Positions 24,701-32,735 of a stretch of 48,790 bases of DNA are shown in pieces. The stretch lies in contig NZ_QDGA01000035.1 of assembly GCF_003347665.1 (NCBI RefSeq), positions 1 through 48,790 on the forward strand, given 5' to 3'. The translations under genes were made by a program, and so were the position numbers. This DNA is from Microvirga calopogonii. GTDB lineage: Bacteria; Pseudomonadota; Alphaproteobacteria; Rhizobiales; Beijerinckiaceae. How positions within the stretch are numbered: position 1 is the stretch's first letter; the number at the start of each line of letters is the position of its first letter. Below the pieces are notes generated by a model. That model saw only the letters and a program-made list of their open reading frames with translations, was not told the origin of the DNA and did no database searches.

Positions 24701-27466
24701 AACGACTTCACAGGTTGGAACAGCACGCTTACCGGTGAGCCGCTGCCCATCGACCATATGGAAGAGTGGCTCAATGGAACGCTCCAGCAAATTCTCTCCC
24801 GCGTTCCGCCCGGCGCGCTGCGCGAGCGATCGTTGAGAGTGCTCGAGATCGGTTGCGGGACAGGCCTAGTGCTGCTGAATCTCGCCGACTACTGCTCGCG
24901 CTACGCTGCCACGGACATCTCGCCGCGGGTGCTCGCCGACCTTCGTGCGCGGCTGGCGGAGCGCGCGCTGGATCAGGTTGACCTCTACGAGGTTGATACT
25001 GATCACCTCGACGTCGGGGTGGACTTCGACGTCATCATCGTTAATTCGGTCGCGCAGTACCTTGCGAGCTCGTCGCGGCTCGGCCGGCTGATCGACGACT
25101 TGCTGGGCCGCCTTAGGCCCGGCGGCTTCGTATTCCTCGGGGATTTACGTAATCTTCCCCTTCTCGAGACGTTCCATGTGGCCCTCGAGGCGGAGCGCGT
25201 CCCCGAGGCGCCCGCGGCCGACGTGCTACGGCGCGCACGTGACCGAATGGAAGCGGAGCAAGAGTTGGTATTGCATCCGCAATTTTTCGGCCCGAATTTA
25301 CACAACGCGAAAAGCGTTGTGCTGATTGAGGCGGAACCGCGGCGCGGGCGGCTTCATAACGAAATGACGCGCTACCGCTTCGACGCCGTCCTCCATAAGC
25401 GGCCCGTCAAAGCGCGGATCGTCGCGGCCGACTGGCGATCTTGGAAAGCTGAGGACTGGAGCTTCGAGCGGATTCGACAGGCGCTCGAAGCGGCCGACGG
25501 GACACCGCTCGCGTTGACCGGAATACCAGACGCTCGGCTCGTCGGGGATGTGCGACGCTACGCCCTCCTCGCCACCACAGTGGGAGAGGCGGACGGAGAA
25601 CGCAACGCACCAGAAGGCGAAGGCGTCGTCGTCGACGATCTGCGCCAACTCGCAGAGGCAAAGGGCTTCACGTTGCGGCTGAGCTGCCTACGCGGCTGCC
25701 CACTAGGTACGTTCGACGCCTATTTCACCCGTTCCGCCGACGCGTGGCCTAGGTGGCCCACCGCGCCAGAGTGCACGGTCCTCGCCAACGAGCCGAATCT
25801 TGCCGCCGCCCGGCGCGGTCTCGCCGTCGACGTCGCAGACGTCCTGAGGCGGCGTTTACCGGAGTATATGCAGCCCTCGAGCGTGACGGTCCTCACTGCC
25901 TTTCCGCTATCCCCGAACGGAAAGCTCGACCGAGCCGCCCTCCCGCCGCCCCACGCTGGGTCCGACCGGAGTTTCCGGCCACCGACTTCCGACGAGGAGC
26001 GTCTCGTCGCCCGTGCCTGGGACGAGGTGCTCGGCGCCCGGCAGCGTTCGACGGACGACGACTTCTTTACCAGCGGCGGGACGTCGCTCCGCGCGGTGCA
26101 TGTGTCCGGCCTGCTGCGGGCGAAGGGCGCGCCCGTCTCGCCTCAGATGATCTTCGACCTTCGCACGATCGGCCACCTCGCCGCCGCGATCGCTGGACGT
26201 AGCGCCGGCGCCGGAGTGGCACCCCCAATCGCGTCGGCACCTACCGGTGGGCCTGACGTCCGACCGGCCGCTGCTGCTTCGCTGTCCGGTTGCGATCTGG
26301 TGCGGGACGCGCGCAAGATCCTTCTCACCGGGGCAACGGGCATCCTCGGCATCCATCTTCTCGAGGAGTTCGCCGCGATGACGTCGGCGCGGATCGTCTG
26401 CCCCGTCCGCGCCGCCGACGACGACGCTGCGCTGGCGCGCCTGCGCGAGCAGTATCGATGGTACTTTCCAGACCGCTCCCCGGCATTTCCCGATCGGATA
26501 AGCGTCGTCGCAGGCGACCTCGGGCACACGCGGCTCGGTCTCGGCGAGGAAGACTGGTTGGCGCTCGCGTGCGGATGCGACCTCATCGTGAACGCTGCCG
26601 CCGACGTCCGCCACGCCGGGCGGCGTGACGAGATCCTGGCGGTTAACCGCGACGGCGTCGCAGAGCTCGTCGCATTGGCGCGTGCCGGGTGCCCGGCTCG
26701 CCTCATTCATCTCTCGACCTTGGCCGTTGACGGCGAGACGGGCGCCGACGTCCGTCAGGGCGCCCTTGGCGGGGTAAAAGCTTCTTCCGATCCGGCCGTG
26801 CGGTGCGATCCCTATTCAGAAAGCAAGAGGCTTGCGGAGTCGCTGGTGCAGGGCTTCCTCGCGGCTGGTGGAAGCGGCGCGATCCTGCGCGTCGGAACCG
26901 TCGCACCGCACTCCGAGACGGGTCGCTTCCAGCGTAACATCGATGATCACTTCTTCAGCCGTTACATGCGGGCGCTGATGGAGCTCGGCGTCGCCCACGA
27001 CCAACCGGATCGCGGGTTCGGCCTGATCCCCGTCGACCTGATGGCGCGCGCTGTTCGCCTCCTGTGCGGTTCGGGCGAGCCGTCGTCCGTTATCTTCCAG
27101 CTTCGCAATCCGCATCGGCTTCTACACGACCGCCTAATCACGATCCTGCGGGCGAATGGGTATCCGATCGAGGTGCTTACGCACGAGGCGTTCAAGCGCG
27201 CTATCGCGCAGATCGGGCAAGATCCGCGGTGGTCGGCGGCACTAGGCCGCCTGCTCCCCGTCGTCGACGGTGCCGAGGCGCGGACGCGCGCCAAGTATCC
27301 CGACACGTCCGAAACTGAGGCGCGGCTCAAGGCGCTCGGCTTTTCCTATCCCATCCCGAGTGAGACGTGGCTCGTGCGGTTTATCGCCTTCGGTCGCACC
27401 CTCGGATATTTCCCGCCGCCTTCAGGTCGTGCTGGCACCGCATCACCGGAGCATCATCATGAATAG
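21767..27466 (+). CDS. NRPS, final module: C-A-NMT-T-R (N-methyltransferase and terminal thioester reductase)
   Basis: 1899 residues. The C domain is intact (VFHHIIADGWSL, about 175). The A domain has YTSGSTGQPKG near 645, FDVFYYE near 691 and TYGPTET near 787; I read the code as D-V-Y-Q-M-G-T-I-F-K, an alpha-amino acid by Asp235 but of no residue I can name. A SAM methyltransferase is inserted within the A domain (about 950-1200; VLEIGCGTGLVLLNLA at 1024), the usual place for N-methylation. A10 Lys follows at NGKLDRAAL (1384), then T with GGTSLRA (1437). The C-terminal reductase (about 1515-1890) has LLTGATGILG for NAD(P)H, STLAV and YSESK as Thr-Tyr-Lys triad. Release is therefore reductive, to an aldehyde or alcohol. 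A GAAAGAGG ribosome site precedes the ATG. Confidence 0.93.
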   Translation: MQRTRSGHDAGDETSVARGERKPGHASCSSGDPGLDPEDRIAPDDGLTSAQKRMWFLQTMNPDNSAYTIATAHQVSGPLSVAALRVALSTLAARHEMMRSSFPSRDGHPYRALGDAVDIGPEVVDLSDLPVSERSAAAAREIRRAATTAFDLAIAPLMRFGVVRLSDTEHVLTAVFHHIIADGWSLSLFHHELEQGYSAALDGRPLRFAGTPRPAADALREERAFLSSQHGRAALDWWTAYLGDAPMLELPMARSRPRVARFVGARHEALVTDDLVIRLEKTAQDARASLYMMLATAFAIVLHRYSGQTDLVFGSPAANRADPEAETSFGLYVNTIVLRVKVDPTYTVGDVLRCVRTATLGALQHQAVPFEKIVERLSPHRALSHTPVIQVMFALQSGTGTPLRLPGLTVKQLAAGEDVIRFDLEFSIWRTEEGLKLRLVRNVDILDAGSAKRFLTHFTRVLKACGGAQDRRVSAIEMLGPAEAADLSARERQVPPAGANDCLHRIFERQCALSPNAVAFSDAENELTFDELDWWATRLSGALISHGVAPRDVVGICTERSVALVVATLAVLKAGAAFLPLDPAEPVERRAFMLQDARVGVIVVSSQTRPSLAEAGAVLVDVTAAPTGAAPAPPVALASDLAYVIYTSGSTGQPKGVEIEHRNIVNTLCACRDRLGLGPADCGLVLAASTFDVFYYELFAPILSGGRARLLTREETLDPTRVVPLLQEATSFQAVPGLMQHLLAALATQGVERCPAMRRVMTGGDVVQPALLRTLHDVFPEATVCVTYGPTETAIFCTCYIAERDAAPSGHPIGVPLPGTAVRIGDAAGLPLPINVNGEIWIGGAGVGRGYLNRPNDTSARFVTLDGERFYRSGDRGRLTPEHGIEFLGRADRQVKVRGFRIELAEVETALEAAPGVARGLVVVDGADPSDQRLSAYVTPYEPSLARRAADLEERQIGGWRDLFETTYSSRRRHMAGENDFTGWNSTLTGEPLPIDHMEEWLNGTLQQILSRVPPGALRERSLRVLEIGCGTGLVLLNLADYCSRYAATDISPRVLADLRARLAERALDQVDLYEVDTDHLDVGVDFDVIIVNSVAQYLASSSRLGRLIDDLLGRLRPGGFVFLGDLRNLPLLETFHVALEAERVPEAPAADVLRRARDRMEAEQELVLHPQFFGPNLHNAKSVVLIEAEPRRGRLHNEMTRYRFDAVLHKRPVKARIVAADWRSWKAEDWSFERIRQALEAADGTPLALTGIPDARLVGDVRRYALLATTVGEADGERNAPEGEGVVVDDLRQLAEAKGFTLRLSCLRGCPLGTFDAYFTRSADAWPRWPTAPECTVLANEPNLAAARRGLAVDVADVLRRRLPEYMQPSSVTVLTAFPLSPNGKLDRAALPPPHAGSDRSFRPPTSDEERLVARAWDEVLGARQRSTDDDFFTSGGTSLRAVHVSGLLRAKGAPVSPQMIFDLRTIGHLAAAIAGRSAGAGVAPPIASAPTGGPDVRPAAAASLSGCDLVRDARKILLTGATGILGIHLLEEFAAMTSARIVCPVRAADDDAALARLREQYRWYFPDRSPAFPDRISVVAGDLGHTRLGLGEEDWLALACGCDLIVNAAADVRHAGRRDEILAVNRDGVAELVALARAGCPARLIHLSTLAVDGETGADVRQGALGGVKASSDPAVRCDPYSESKRLAESLVQGFLAAGGSGAILRVGTVAPHSETGRFQRNIDDHFFSRYMRALMELGVAHDQPDRGFGLIPVDLMARAVRLLCGSGEPSSVIFQLRNPHRLLHDRLITILRANGYPIEVLTHEAFKRAIAQIGQDPRWSAALGRLLPVVDGAEARTRAKYPDTSETEARLKALGFSYPIPSETWLVRFIAFGRTLGYFPPPSGRAGTASPEHHHE

Positions 27467-28520
27467 CGCAATACCGCCGATGCTGTATCGACGGCTCGGC
27501 CGGACAGGGCTTGAGGTCAGCGCGATCTCGCTCGGGAGCTGGGCGACATTCGGCGAGTGCGTCGATGACGACACGACCGCCGCCGTCCTCGACCTCGCGT
27601 ACGCACGCGGGGTGAACCTGTTCGACTGCGCGGAAACCTATGCGCGCGGCGCGGCCGAAGCGGCGCTCGGCCGCGCTTTTCGCCGTCTCGGCTGGCCGCG
27701 CGAAACGTTTCTCGTGTCGGGCAAAGTGTTTTGGGGCGTGCACGGGCGGCGTCCCAATACGTGGGGCCTCAGCCGCAAGCACGTGTTCGAGGGCTGCGAT
27801 GCGACACTCCGACGCCTCGGACTCGATTATCTCGATCTCTTCTTCTGCCATCGCTACGACGAGAACGTGCCGCTGGTAGAGACCGTCCGCGCCATGTCCG
27901 ACCTCGTCCGCCAGGGCAAGATCCTGCACTGGGGAACGTCGGAATGGTCTACGTTCCAGATCCGTGAGGCGTGCCGAATCGCCCGCGCGGATGGCTTCGT
28001 GCCGCCGCAAGTCGAGCAGGTGCAGTACAATTTCCTCACGCGCGATAAGGTTGAAGGGGAAATGAGAGAGCTAAAGGCCGACGTTGGGATTGGGCTCGCC
28101 GTCTGGTCGCCCCTCGCCTACGGGCTCTTCGCAGGGCGCTACGACGACGGCGAACCACAGAACGGCCGGCTCGACCTAAGGAAGTACGCATGGCTGCGTG
28201 AAGCTGCCCTGGGGAGCGAGGAGGCAGACGTTCTGCAGCGCGTTCGTGCTGTAAACGCCCTCGCCCGCGAAATCGGCACAACGCCGAGCCGAATGGCTCT
28301 TGCTTGGGTGCTCCGGAACCCGGACGTCGACACCGCCATCACCGGCGCATCAAGCCCAAACCAGTTGCGCGATACGCTCGGCGCGCTCGCCATCGTCGAA
28401 CGGATCGATGACGGGCTGTCGCAGCGAATCGAGGTTGCGCTCGGCCGGACCGGCGGGGCGCCAGAGCGCAGTAATGCCATCCGCGAGCTCGCTGCCCCGC
28501 CCGACGTGCTCCAACAATGA
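27459..28520 (+). CDS. Aldo/keto reductase (potassium channel beta-subunit-like subfamily)
   Basis: 353 residues, starting at the ATG at 27459 that overlaps the end of the reductase-bearing NRPS by 8 bp. The family motifs are in order: MLYRRLGRTGLEVSAISLG at the start, VNLFDCAETYARGAAE with the catalytic Asp and Tyr, FLVSGK with the catalytic Lys, and FFCHRYDE, where most members have LxQxHxxD. IHGAS-like ITGASSPNQL near the C-terminus is the NADPH-binding region. The direct coupling to a terminal thioester reductase suggests that it reduces the released peptide aldehyde to the alcohol, as LgrE does in linear gramicidin with another fold. It could instead act on a keto group elsewhere in the pathway. 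Confidence 0.9.
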   Translation: MNSAIPPMLYRRLGRTGLEVSAISLGSWATFGECVDDDTTAAVLDLAYARGVNLFDCAETYARGAAEAALGRAFRRLGWPRETFLVSGKVFWGVHGRRPNTWGLSRKHVFEGCDATLRRLGLDYLDLFFCHRYDENVPLVETVRAMSDLVRQGKILHWGTSEWSTFQIREACRIARADGFVPPQVEQVQYNFLTRDKVEGEMRELKADVGIGLAVWSPLAYGLFAGRYDDGEPQNGRLDLRKYAWLREAALGSEEADVLQRVRAVNALAREIGTTPSRMALAWVLRNPDVDTAITGASSPNQLRDTLGALAIVERIDDGLSQRIEVALGRTGGAPERSNAIRELAAPPDVLQQ

Positions 28521-28530
28521 GGTGCCGCCT

Positions 28531-28731
28531 ATGATCGACACTGCGCTCAGTACTTTACCTCACGAGGTCGTCGTCAACGACGAGGAGCAGTTCTCCATTT
28601 GGCCAGCGCATCGGGAGCGGCCCGCCGGCTGGCATGCGGTCGGCGTCACCGGAACGCGCGAGGAATGCCTCCGGTGGATTGAGGCGAACTGGACCGACAT
28701 GCGCCCCCGGTCGACACGCGATCGCGCCTGA
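28531..28731 (+). CDS. MbtH-like protein
   Basis: A 66-residue NRPS chaperone that binds and activates adenylation domains. The family signature is complete: NDEEQFSIWP, PAGWHAVG, GTREECLRWIEANWTDMRP. It sits between the aldo/keto reductase and ADC synthase with 10- and 15-bp gaps, so it is co-expressed with the synthetases. One or more of the four A domains in the cluster probably needs it. No oddities in length or motif. Confidence 0.96.
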   Translation: MIDTALSTLPHEVVVNDEEQFSIWPAHRERPAGWHAVGVTGTREECLRWIEANWTDMRPRSTRDRA

Positions 28732-28746
28732 GGTTGGAGGCAGGCG

Positions 28747-30168
28747 ATGCAGTGCGGCCTCCACGTGCAGGAAATCGGCTGGATCGAACCGCAACTAGCG
28801 GCGGAGCTGCTACGGCCTCTCGGAGGCCTCGCCTTTCTGGACAGTGCGATGCAGCACCCTTCCTTAGGGCGCCACTCCTATGTGGCGGCTGACCCGTTCG
28901 GACGGCTCATCGTCGACGGAAATCGGGTCTTCCTGAACGGACGACCAGTGGCAGGGCCGCCGTTCAACGCGGTAGCAGACCTCTTGACGCGCTTCACAAT
29001 GGAGAGCGCCGACGACTTACCGCAGTTTCAGACCGGTGCGATCGGCGTCTTCGGCTACGAGGCTGGACGGCTCCTCGAGCGGCTGCCGCGCCCAGAGGCG
29101 GCCGCAGTGGGGCGGATGCCCGAAATCACGCTCGGGCTCTACGACGTCGTGGTTGCCTTCGACCATGCCGTCCGGCGGGCGTGGATCGTGTCGTCCGGCC
29201 ATCCCGCGACGACGGGTGAGAGGGCGAAGCGCGCGACAGCCCGAGCCGCGGCCCTCGCCGCGCGGCTCGCTCCGGCTTGGCCGATTCCGCGGCGGCACGC
29301 GCCTTCGATTGGCCGCGCGGCGTGGCGCTCCAACTTCCTTCGAAAGGATTTCGAGGCAGCTGTCATGCGAGTCAAAGAGTACATCCTTGACGGAGACATC
29401 TATCAGGCGAATATATCACAACGCTTTATATTAGAACTCCCGGCCCTGTACGATCCATGGACCTTTTATCTTAAGCTTCGACGCCGAAATGCAGCCACGT
29501 TCTGCGCGTATCTTGAGGATGGGGACTGGGCCGTGGCGTCGAGCTCGCCGGAGCGGTTCCTGAAGGTCGAGAACGGCGCCGTGGAGACTCGCCCCATCAA
29601 GGGAACGGCGCCGCGTGGCGTCGTGCCGGAAGAGGATGCGCGGAACGCCGAGCGGCTTCTCGCGTCGGAAAAGGATCGTGCGGAGAACATTATGATCGTT
29701 GATCTGCTGCGCAACGATCTCTCCCGCGTCTGCCGACCACACAGCGTAGCAACCCCGTCGCTGACAGTGCTCGAGACCTACGCCGGTGTTCATCACCTCG
29801 TATCATCGGTGACCGGACAGCTGTCGCACGGACAATCGGCGCTTGACCTTCTCGCCGCCGCGTTTCCGGGCGGCTCGGTGACGGGAGTTCCAAAGCTGCG
29901 CGCCATGGAGATTATCACTGAACTCGAACGTGAGGCGCGCGGCGTCTACTGCGGGGCGATCGGTTGCCTCGGATTCAATGGCTTCATGGACACAAGCATC
30001 GCCATTCGGACCGTTGTGTTCCAAAACGGGCTGGCCTCGTTCCACGCTGGCGGCGGCATCACCGCGTCGTCGGAGCCGGATGCGGAATACCAGGAAACGC
30101 TAGATAAGGCCGAACGCATCCTGCAGGCTTTCGAGGACGAGGAGCCGAGCCAGCCATGCTTCTCCTGA
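28747..30168 (+). CDS. pabB: Aminodeoxychorismate synthase component I (PabB/PapA-type)
   Basis: 473 residues of the chorismate-binding TrpE/PabB family. The decisive motif is RPIKGTAPRG near residue 280: the Lys in PIKGT is the ADC synthase hallmark, whereas anthranilate synthases have PIAGT. GDIYQANISQRF, DLLRNDLSRVC, FPGGSVTGVPK and FHAGGGI are the other conserved blocks. It makes 4-amino-4-deoxychorismate from chorismate and ammonia, the first step of 4-aminophenylalanine synthesis. The ATG has GGAGG upstream. The 3' end overlaps the glutaminase gene by 13 bp. In actinobacterial papA both parts are usually one fused protein; here they are split. A housekeeping folate role is unlikely given its place in the operon. 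Confidence 0.92.
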   Translation: MQCGLHVQEIGWIEPQLAAELLRPLGGLAFLDSAMQHPSLGRHSYVAADPFGRLIVDGNRVFLNGRPVAGPPFNAVADLLTRFTMESADDLPQFQTGAIGVFGYEAGRLLERLPRPEAAAVGRMPEITLGLYDVVVAFDHAVRRAWIVSSGHPATTGERAKRATARAAALAARLAPAWPIPRRHAPSIGRAAWRSNFLRKDFEAAVMRVKEYILDGDIYQANISQRFILELPALYDPWTFYLKLRRRNAATFCAYLEDGDWAVASSSPERFLKVENGAVETRPIKGTAPRGVVPEEDARNAERLLASEKDRAENIMIVDLLRNDLSRVCRPHSVATPSLTVLETYAGVHHLVSSVTGQLSHGQSALDLLAAAFPGGSVTGVPKLRAMEIITELEREARGVYCGAIGCLGFNGFMDTSIAIRTVVFQNGLASFHAGGGITASSEPDAEYQETLDKAERILQAFEDEEPSQPCFS

Positions 30169-30755
30169 TTGACAACTACGATTCGTTCGTGTTCACCGTG
30201 GCGCGTTACCTGGCCGAACTTGGCGAAACGGTTCGCGTCGTCCGCAACGACGCCATAGACGTGCGTGGCGTCCTCGCGCTCGCGCCGGGCGCCGCCGTCA
30301 TCTCCCCCGGCCCATGCGGACCTCGCGATGCCGGCCAATCTATGGCGCTCGTCCGCGAACTAACGGGAACGATTCCGATCCTCGGCGTTTGCCTGGGCCA
30401 CCAATGCGTTGGCGAAGTCTTTGGGGGCGTCGTGCGGCACGCCCGCGAGCCGCTGCACGGACGGGCGTCGACCATTCACCACGACGGAAGCGGCGTCTTC
30501 CATGGACTCCCGACGCCATTTCGCGCGGGACGATACCATTCGCTGGCCGTCGAGTTGCCGGAAGCGGCTCGAACTGTTCCGCTTCGCGTTACAGCGCGTA
30601 GCGACCGCGGCGAGATCATGGGGCTGGCCCACCGAACTGCGCCGACGTTTGGAGTCCAGTTCCATCCCGAGTCGGTGCTGACCGAACACGGTCATGCCCT
30701 CTTCGCCAACTTCCTAAGAATCGCTTCAGAATGGCGAGCGAGCGGCACGGTATGA
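30156..30755 (+). CDS. pabA: Aminodeoxychorismate synthase component II (class I glutamine amidotransferase)
   Basis: 199 residues. DNYDSFVFTVARYLAELG at the N-terminus, the nucleophile in ILGVCLGHQC (about residue 79), and GVQFHPESVLTEHG with the His-Glu pair of the triad mark a PabA/TrpG glutaminase. It supplies ammonia to the PabB-like protein, with which it overlaps by 13 bp; the two surely form one complex. The length is normal. It is followed by a gap of about 45-60 bp before the kinase gene, the longest so far in this part of the operon. Confidence 0.94.
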   Translation: MLLLIDNYDSFVFTVARYLAELGETVRVVRNDAIDVRGVLALAPGAAVISPGPCGPRDAGQSMALVRELTGTIPILGVCLGHQCVGEVFGGVVRHAREPLHGRASTIHHDGSGVFHGLPTPFRAGRYHSLAVELPEAARTVPLRVTARSDRGEIMGLAHRTAPTFGVQFHPESVLTEHGHALFANFLRIASEWRASGTV

Positions 30756-30814
30756 CGGACTCGTAGCCCGAGGAGGCGGTTTCGGGTCCGGCCGGATTCG
30801 TGTACCATACGCCG

Positions 30815-31813
30815 ATGCCGGAGGATTCGAGATCTTTGATTGAAGCAGGCTGGGAACGGTCGGTCGCCCTTGTCGAGGTGCCGCCCGAGGAGGCGCAGCG
30901 CGCGCTCTCCGGCTGGCGTTCCGACGCTGCCGTTCGCGAAGTCGCGCCGCTCGCTGGCGGCCACCGGCACACCAATCTCCGCGTCGTCCTCGATGACGGA
31001 TCCGCAGTGGTTGTACGCGTTTGTCGTTCCGGTGATTCCTGCCGTCGCGAGGCCAGTGTACTCGGCCTCGTCCGAGATAGAGCTCCCGCGCCACGCGTGC
31101 TTCATATCGCACCGGGCGGTCTCGAGGGATCGCCGCATTACCTTGTCACCGAATTCGCCGCCGGCAGACGGCTCGACGACGTGCTGATGCACGAGGGCCG
31201 GATGAGCGCGACGGCGAGAGAGCTCGGTCACACCGTCGGGCGGTCGCTCGCCTCGGTGCACGCGGTTCGTCTCGCCGAACCGGGCCTGTTCGATGCTGAT
31301 CTCGCACCAGGGCCGCCTCTCGAAGACTGGTCCTCTTTCATTCTCGGAACCCTCGACACCGGGCGCGCCGAGGCAAGGCTCGGGCCGTCGCTCGCGCACC
31401 GCCTCCGGCGGCTCGTTCTCCGAGAAGCGGGCGAGATGCGCGGCATCAATCTCGCCCCTCGCCTCATCCACGGCGACTTCAAGCCGACGAACATCCTTGT
31501 CCAGGAGCGCGGTGGCCGCTGGGAGGTGTCCGCGATCCTTGATTGGGAGTTCGCCTTCTCTGGCTGTCCCCTTTTCGATGTCGGCACGATCCTGCGCTAC
31601 GAGGAGCGCTTCGCTCCCGGCCTGTCGGACGGATTCTACGACGGTTATGTAGGGGGAGGCGGCGAGCTTTCCTCAGACTGGCGTCGCTTGTCGCGCCTGT
31701 CCGACCTCATCAACTTGGCGGAACTCGCCAACCGAGAGAAGGACACACCGATCATGCACCGCGACGTCCGTGAGCTCGTTGCTGGATCGGTGGCCAAGCT
31801 GGAAGCTGCATAA
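30815..31813 (+). CDS. Aminoglycoside phosphotransferase (APH) family kinase
   Basis: About 332 residues from the ATG at 30815; a GTG at 30800 would add five residues. The bilobal kinase-like fold is shown by LVTEFAAGRRLDD (hinge), the catalytic loop LIHGDFKPTNILV near residue 220 with Asp and Asn, and ILDWEFAFSGCPLFDVG with the metal-binding Asp. Such enzymes phosphorylate hydroxyls of antibiotics or of small metabolites such as choline and homoserine. Within a peptide cluster lacking any transporter or other resistance gene, phosphorylation of the product or of an intermediate as self-protection is attractive. Phosphorylation of the serine-derived hydroxyl or the terminal alcohol is possible. 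Both ideas are inference. Confidence 0.87.
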   Translation: MPEDSRSLIEAGWERSVALVEVPPEEAQRALSGWRSDAAVREVAPLAGGHRHTNLRVVLDDGSAVVVRVCRSGDSCRREASVLGLVRDRAPAPRVLHIAPGGLEGSPHYLVTEFAAGRRLDDVLMHEGRMSATARELGHTVGRSLASVHAVRLAEPGLFDADLAPGPPLEDWSSFILGTLDTGRAEARLGPSLAHRLRRLVLREAGEMRGINLAPRLIHGDFKPTNILVQERGGRWEVSAILDWEFAFSGCPLFDVGTILRYEERFAPGLSDGFYDGYVGGGGELSSDWRRLSRLSDLINLAELANREKDTPIMHRDVRELVAGSVAKLEAA

Positions 31814-31855
31814 ACTCTCTCGTTGGGGGTTGCAGAAGTTGCGGGGGACCGAACG

Positions 31856-32734
31856 GTGCAAGCAAATGATGTAAGCACGACGATCGTCGGCGCGGGACGC
31901 GTCGGACGAGAACTCGCGAAGCGGTTCGAGACGATCTGCGACCGAGTGCTGATGGTCGATTGCTCGCCCCGAGGAGCCGCGGACCAAGGCATTATCCTCA
32001 GCGACGCCGCCGACCTCAGCGAAGACGCAGCGCGTGCGATCGCCCGATCCGACTACGTGGTTCTCGCTCTTCCGTTCACGGTGGCGGGTGCGGCGTTCGC
32101 GGCTATCGGCCCAAAGCTGAAAGACGCGGCTCTGCTGGTCGAGACGCTATCAGTCAAGGCGCAGCCGGCCACCTGGACCGCGCGCGTGCCGGCCGGGGCC
32201 GAATTTATCGGCATCAATCCGCTCTTCAACCCGGAGCTCGCGTGGACAGATCGCCCGATTGCCGTGGTCCCTTACCGGCCGGGGCCGAGGAGCGACACCG
32301 TCCTCGACCTCCTTCGGGGCGCCGGCGCCTCCATCGTCACGCTCGACGCTGTGCATCATGATCGACTCCTCGCGGAGCGACAGCTCGCCGCGCACGCGCT
32401 GCTGCTCTCATTCTCGAGCCTCTTGCGCGACGAGAACTCCGGGATCGCGCTCGAAATCGGTCCTCTTCCTTACCACCTCCTCCTCGCCGCGCTCGGGCGG
32501 ATGCTGGCCGGCGATCCGGAGACTGTTGTCGAGATCCAAACGACGAATCCGTTCGGCCCGTCGGTCCGCGCCCGCCTCATGACTGCACTGCAAGGGCTCG
32601 ACGGCGACGGGGAGGCCGCTCTCGTCCGACTACAAGATGATTGGACAGCGCTCGCGCCGCGCCTCGACGCGATCAGCAAGACCTGTGAGCGTCTGTTCGC
32701 CCGCCCGCTCGTGCCGGTGACAGGGAGCCACTAA
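31856..32734 (+). CDS. papC: Prephenate dehydrogenase-like protein; probable 4-amino-4-deoxyprephenate dehydrogenase (PapC type)
   Basis: About 292 residues from the GTG at 31856, which has GCGGGGGA just upstream; a TTG at 31823 would add eleven residues. The Rossmann motif TTIVGAGRVGRELAKRF opens the protein. LVETLSVKAQP and GINPLFNP occupy the places of the substrate-binding region of TyrA-type enzymes, where the His of the GxHPmFGP motif is Asn here. It is expected to oxidatively decarboxylate 4-amino-4-deoxyprephenate to 4-aminophenylpyruvate. The stop is one base before the next ATG. Together with ADC synthase and the mutase fusion it completes the pap pathway; by itself the sequence could not exclude prephenate as substrate. 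Confidence 0.8.
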   Translation: MQANDVSTTIVGAGRVGRELAKRFETICDRVLMVDCSPRGAADQGIILSDAADLSEDAARAIARSDYVVLALPFTVAGAAFAAIGPKLKDAALLVETLSVKAQPATWTARVPAGAEFIGINPLFNPELAWTDRPIAVVPYRPGPRSDTVLDLLRGAGASIVTLDAVHHDRLLAERQLAAHALLLSFSSLLRDENSGIALEIGPLPYHLLLAALGRMLAGDPETVVEIQTTNPFGPSVRARLMTALQGLDGDGEAALVRLQDDWTALAPRLDAISKTCERLFARPLVPVTGSH

Positions 32735-32735
32735 T

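Noticed and set aside
28747..30168. Annotation as anthranilate synthase TrpE
   Set aside because: The PIKGT motif with Lys is characteristic of ADC synthase, not the PIAGT of anthranilate synthase.
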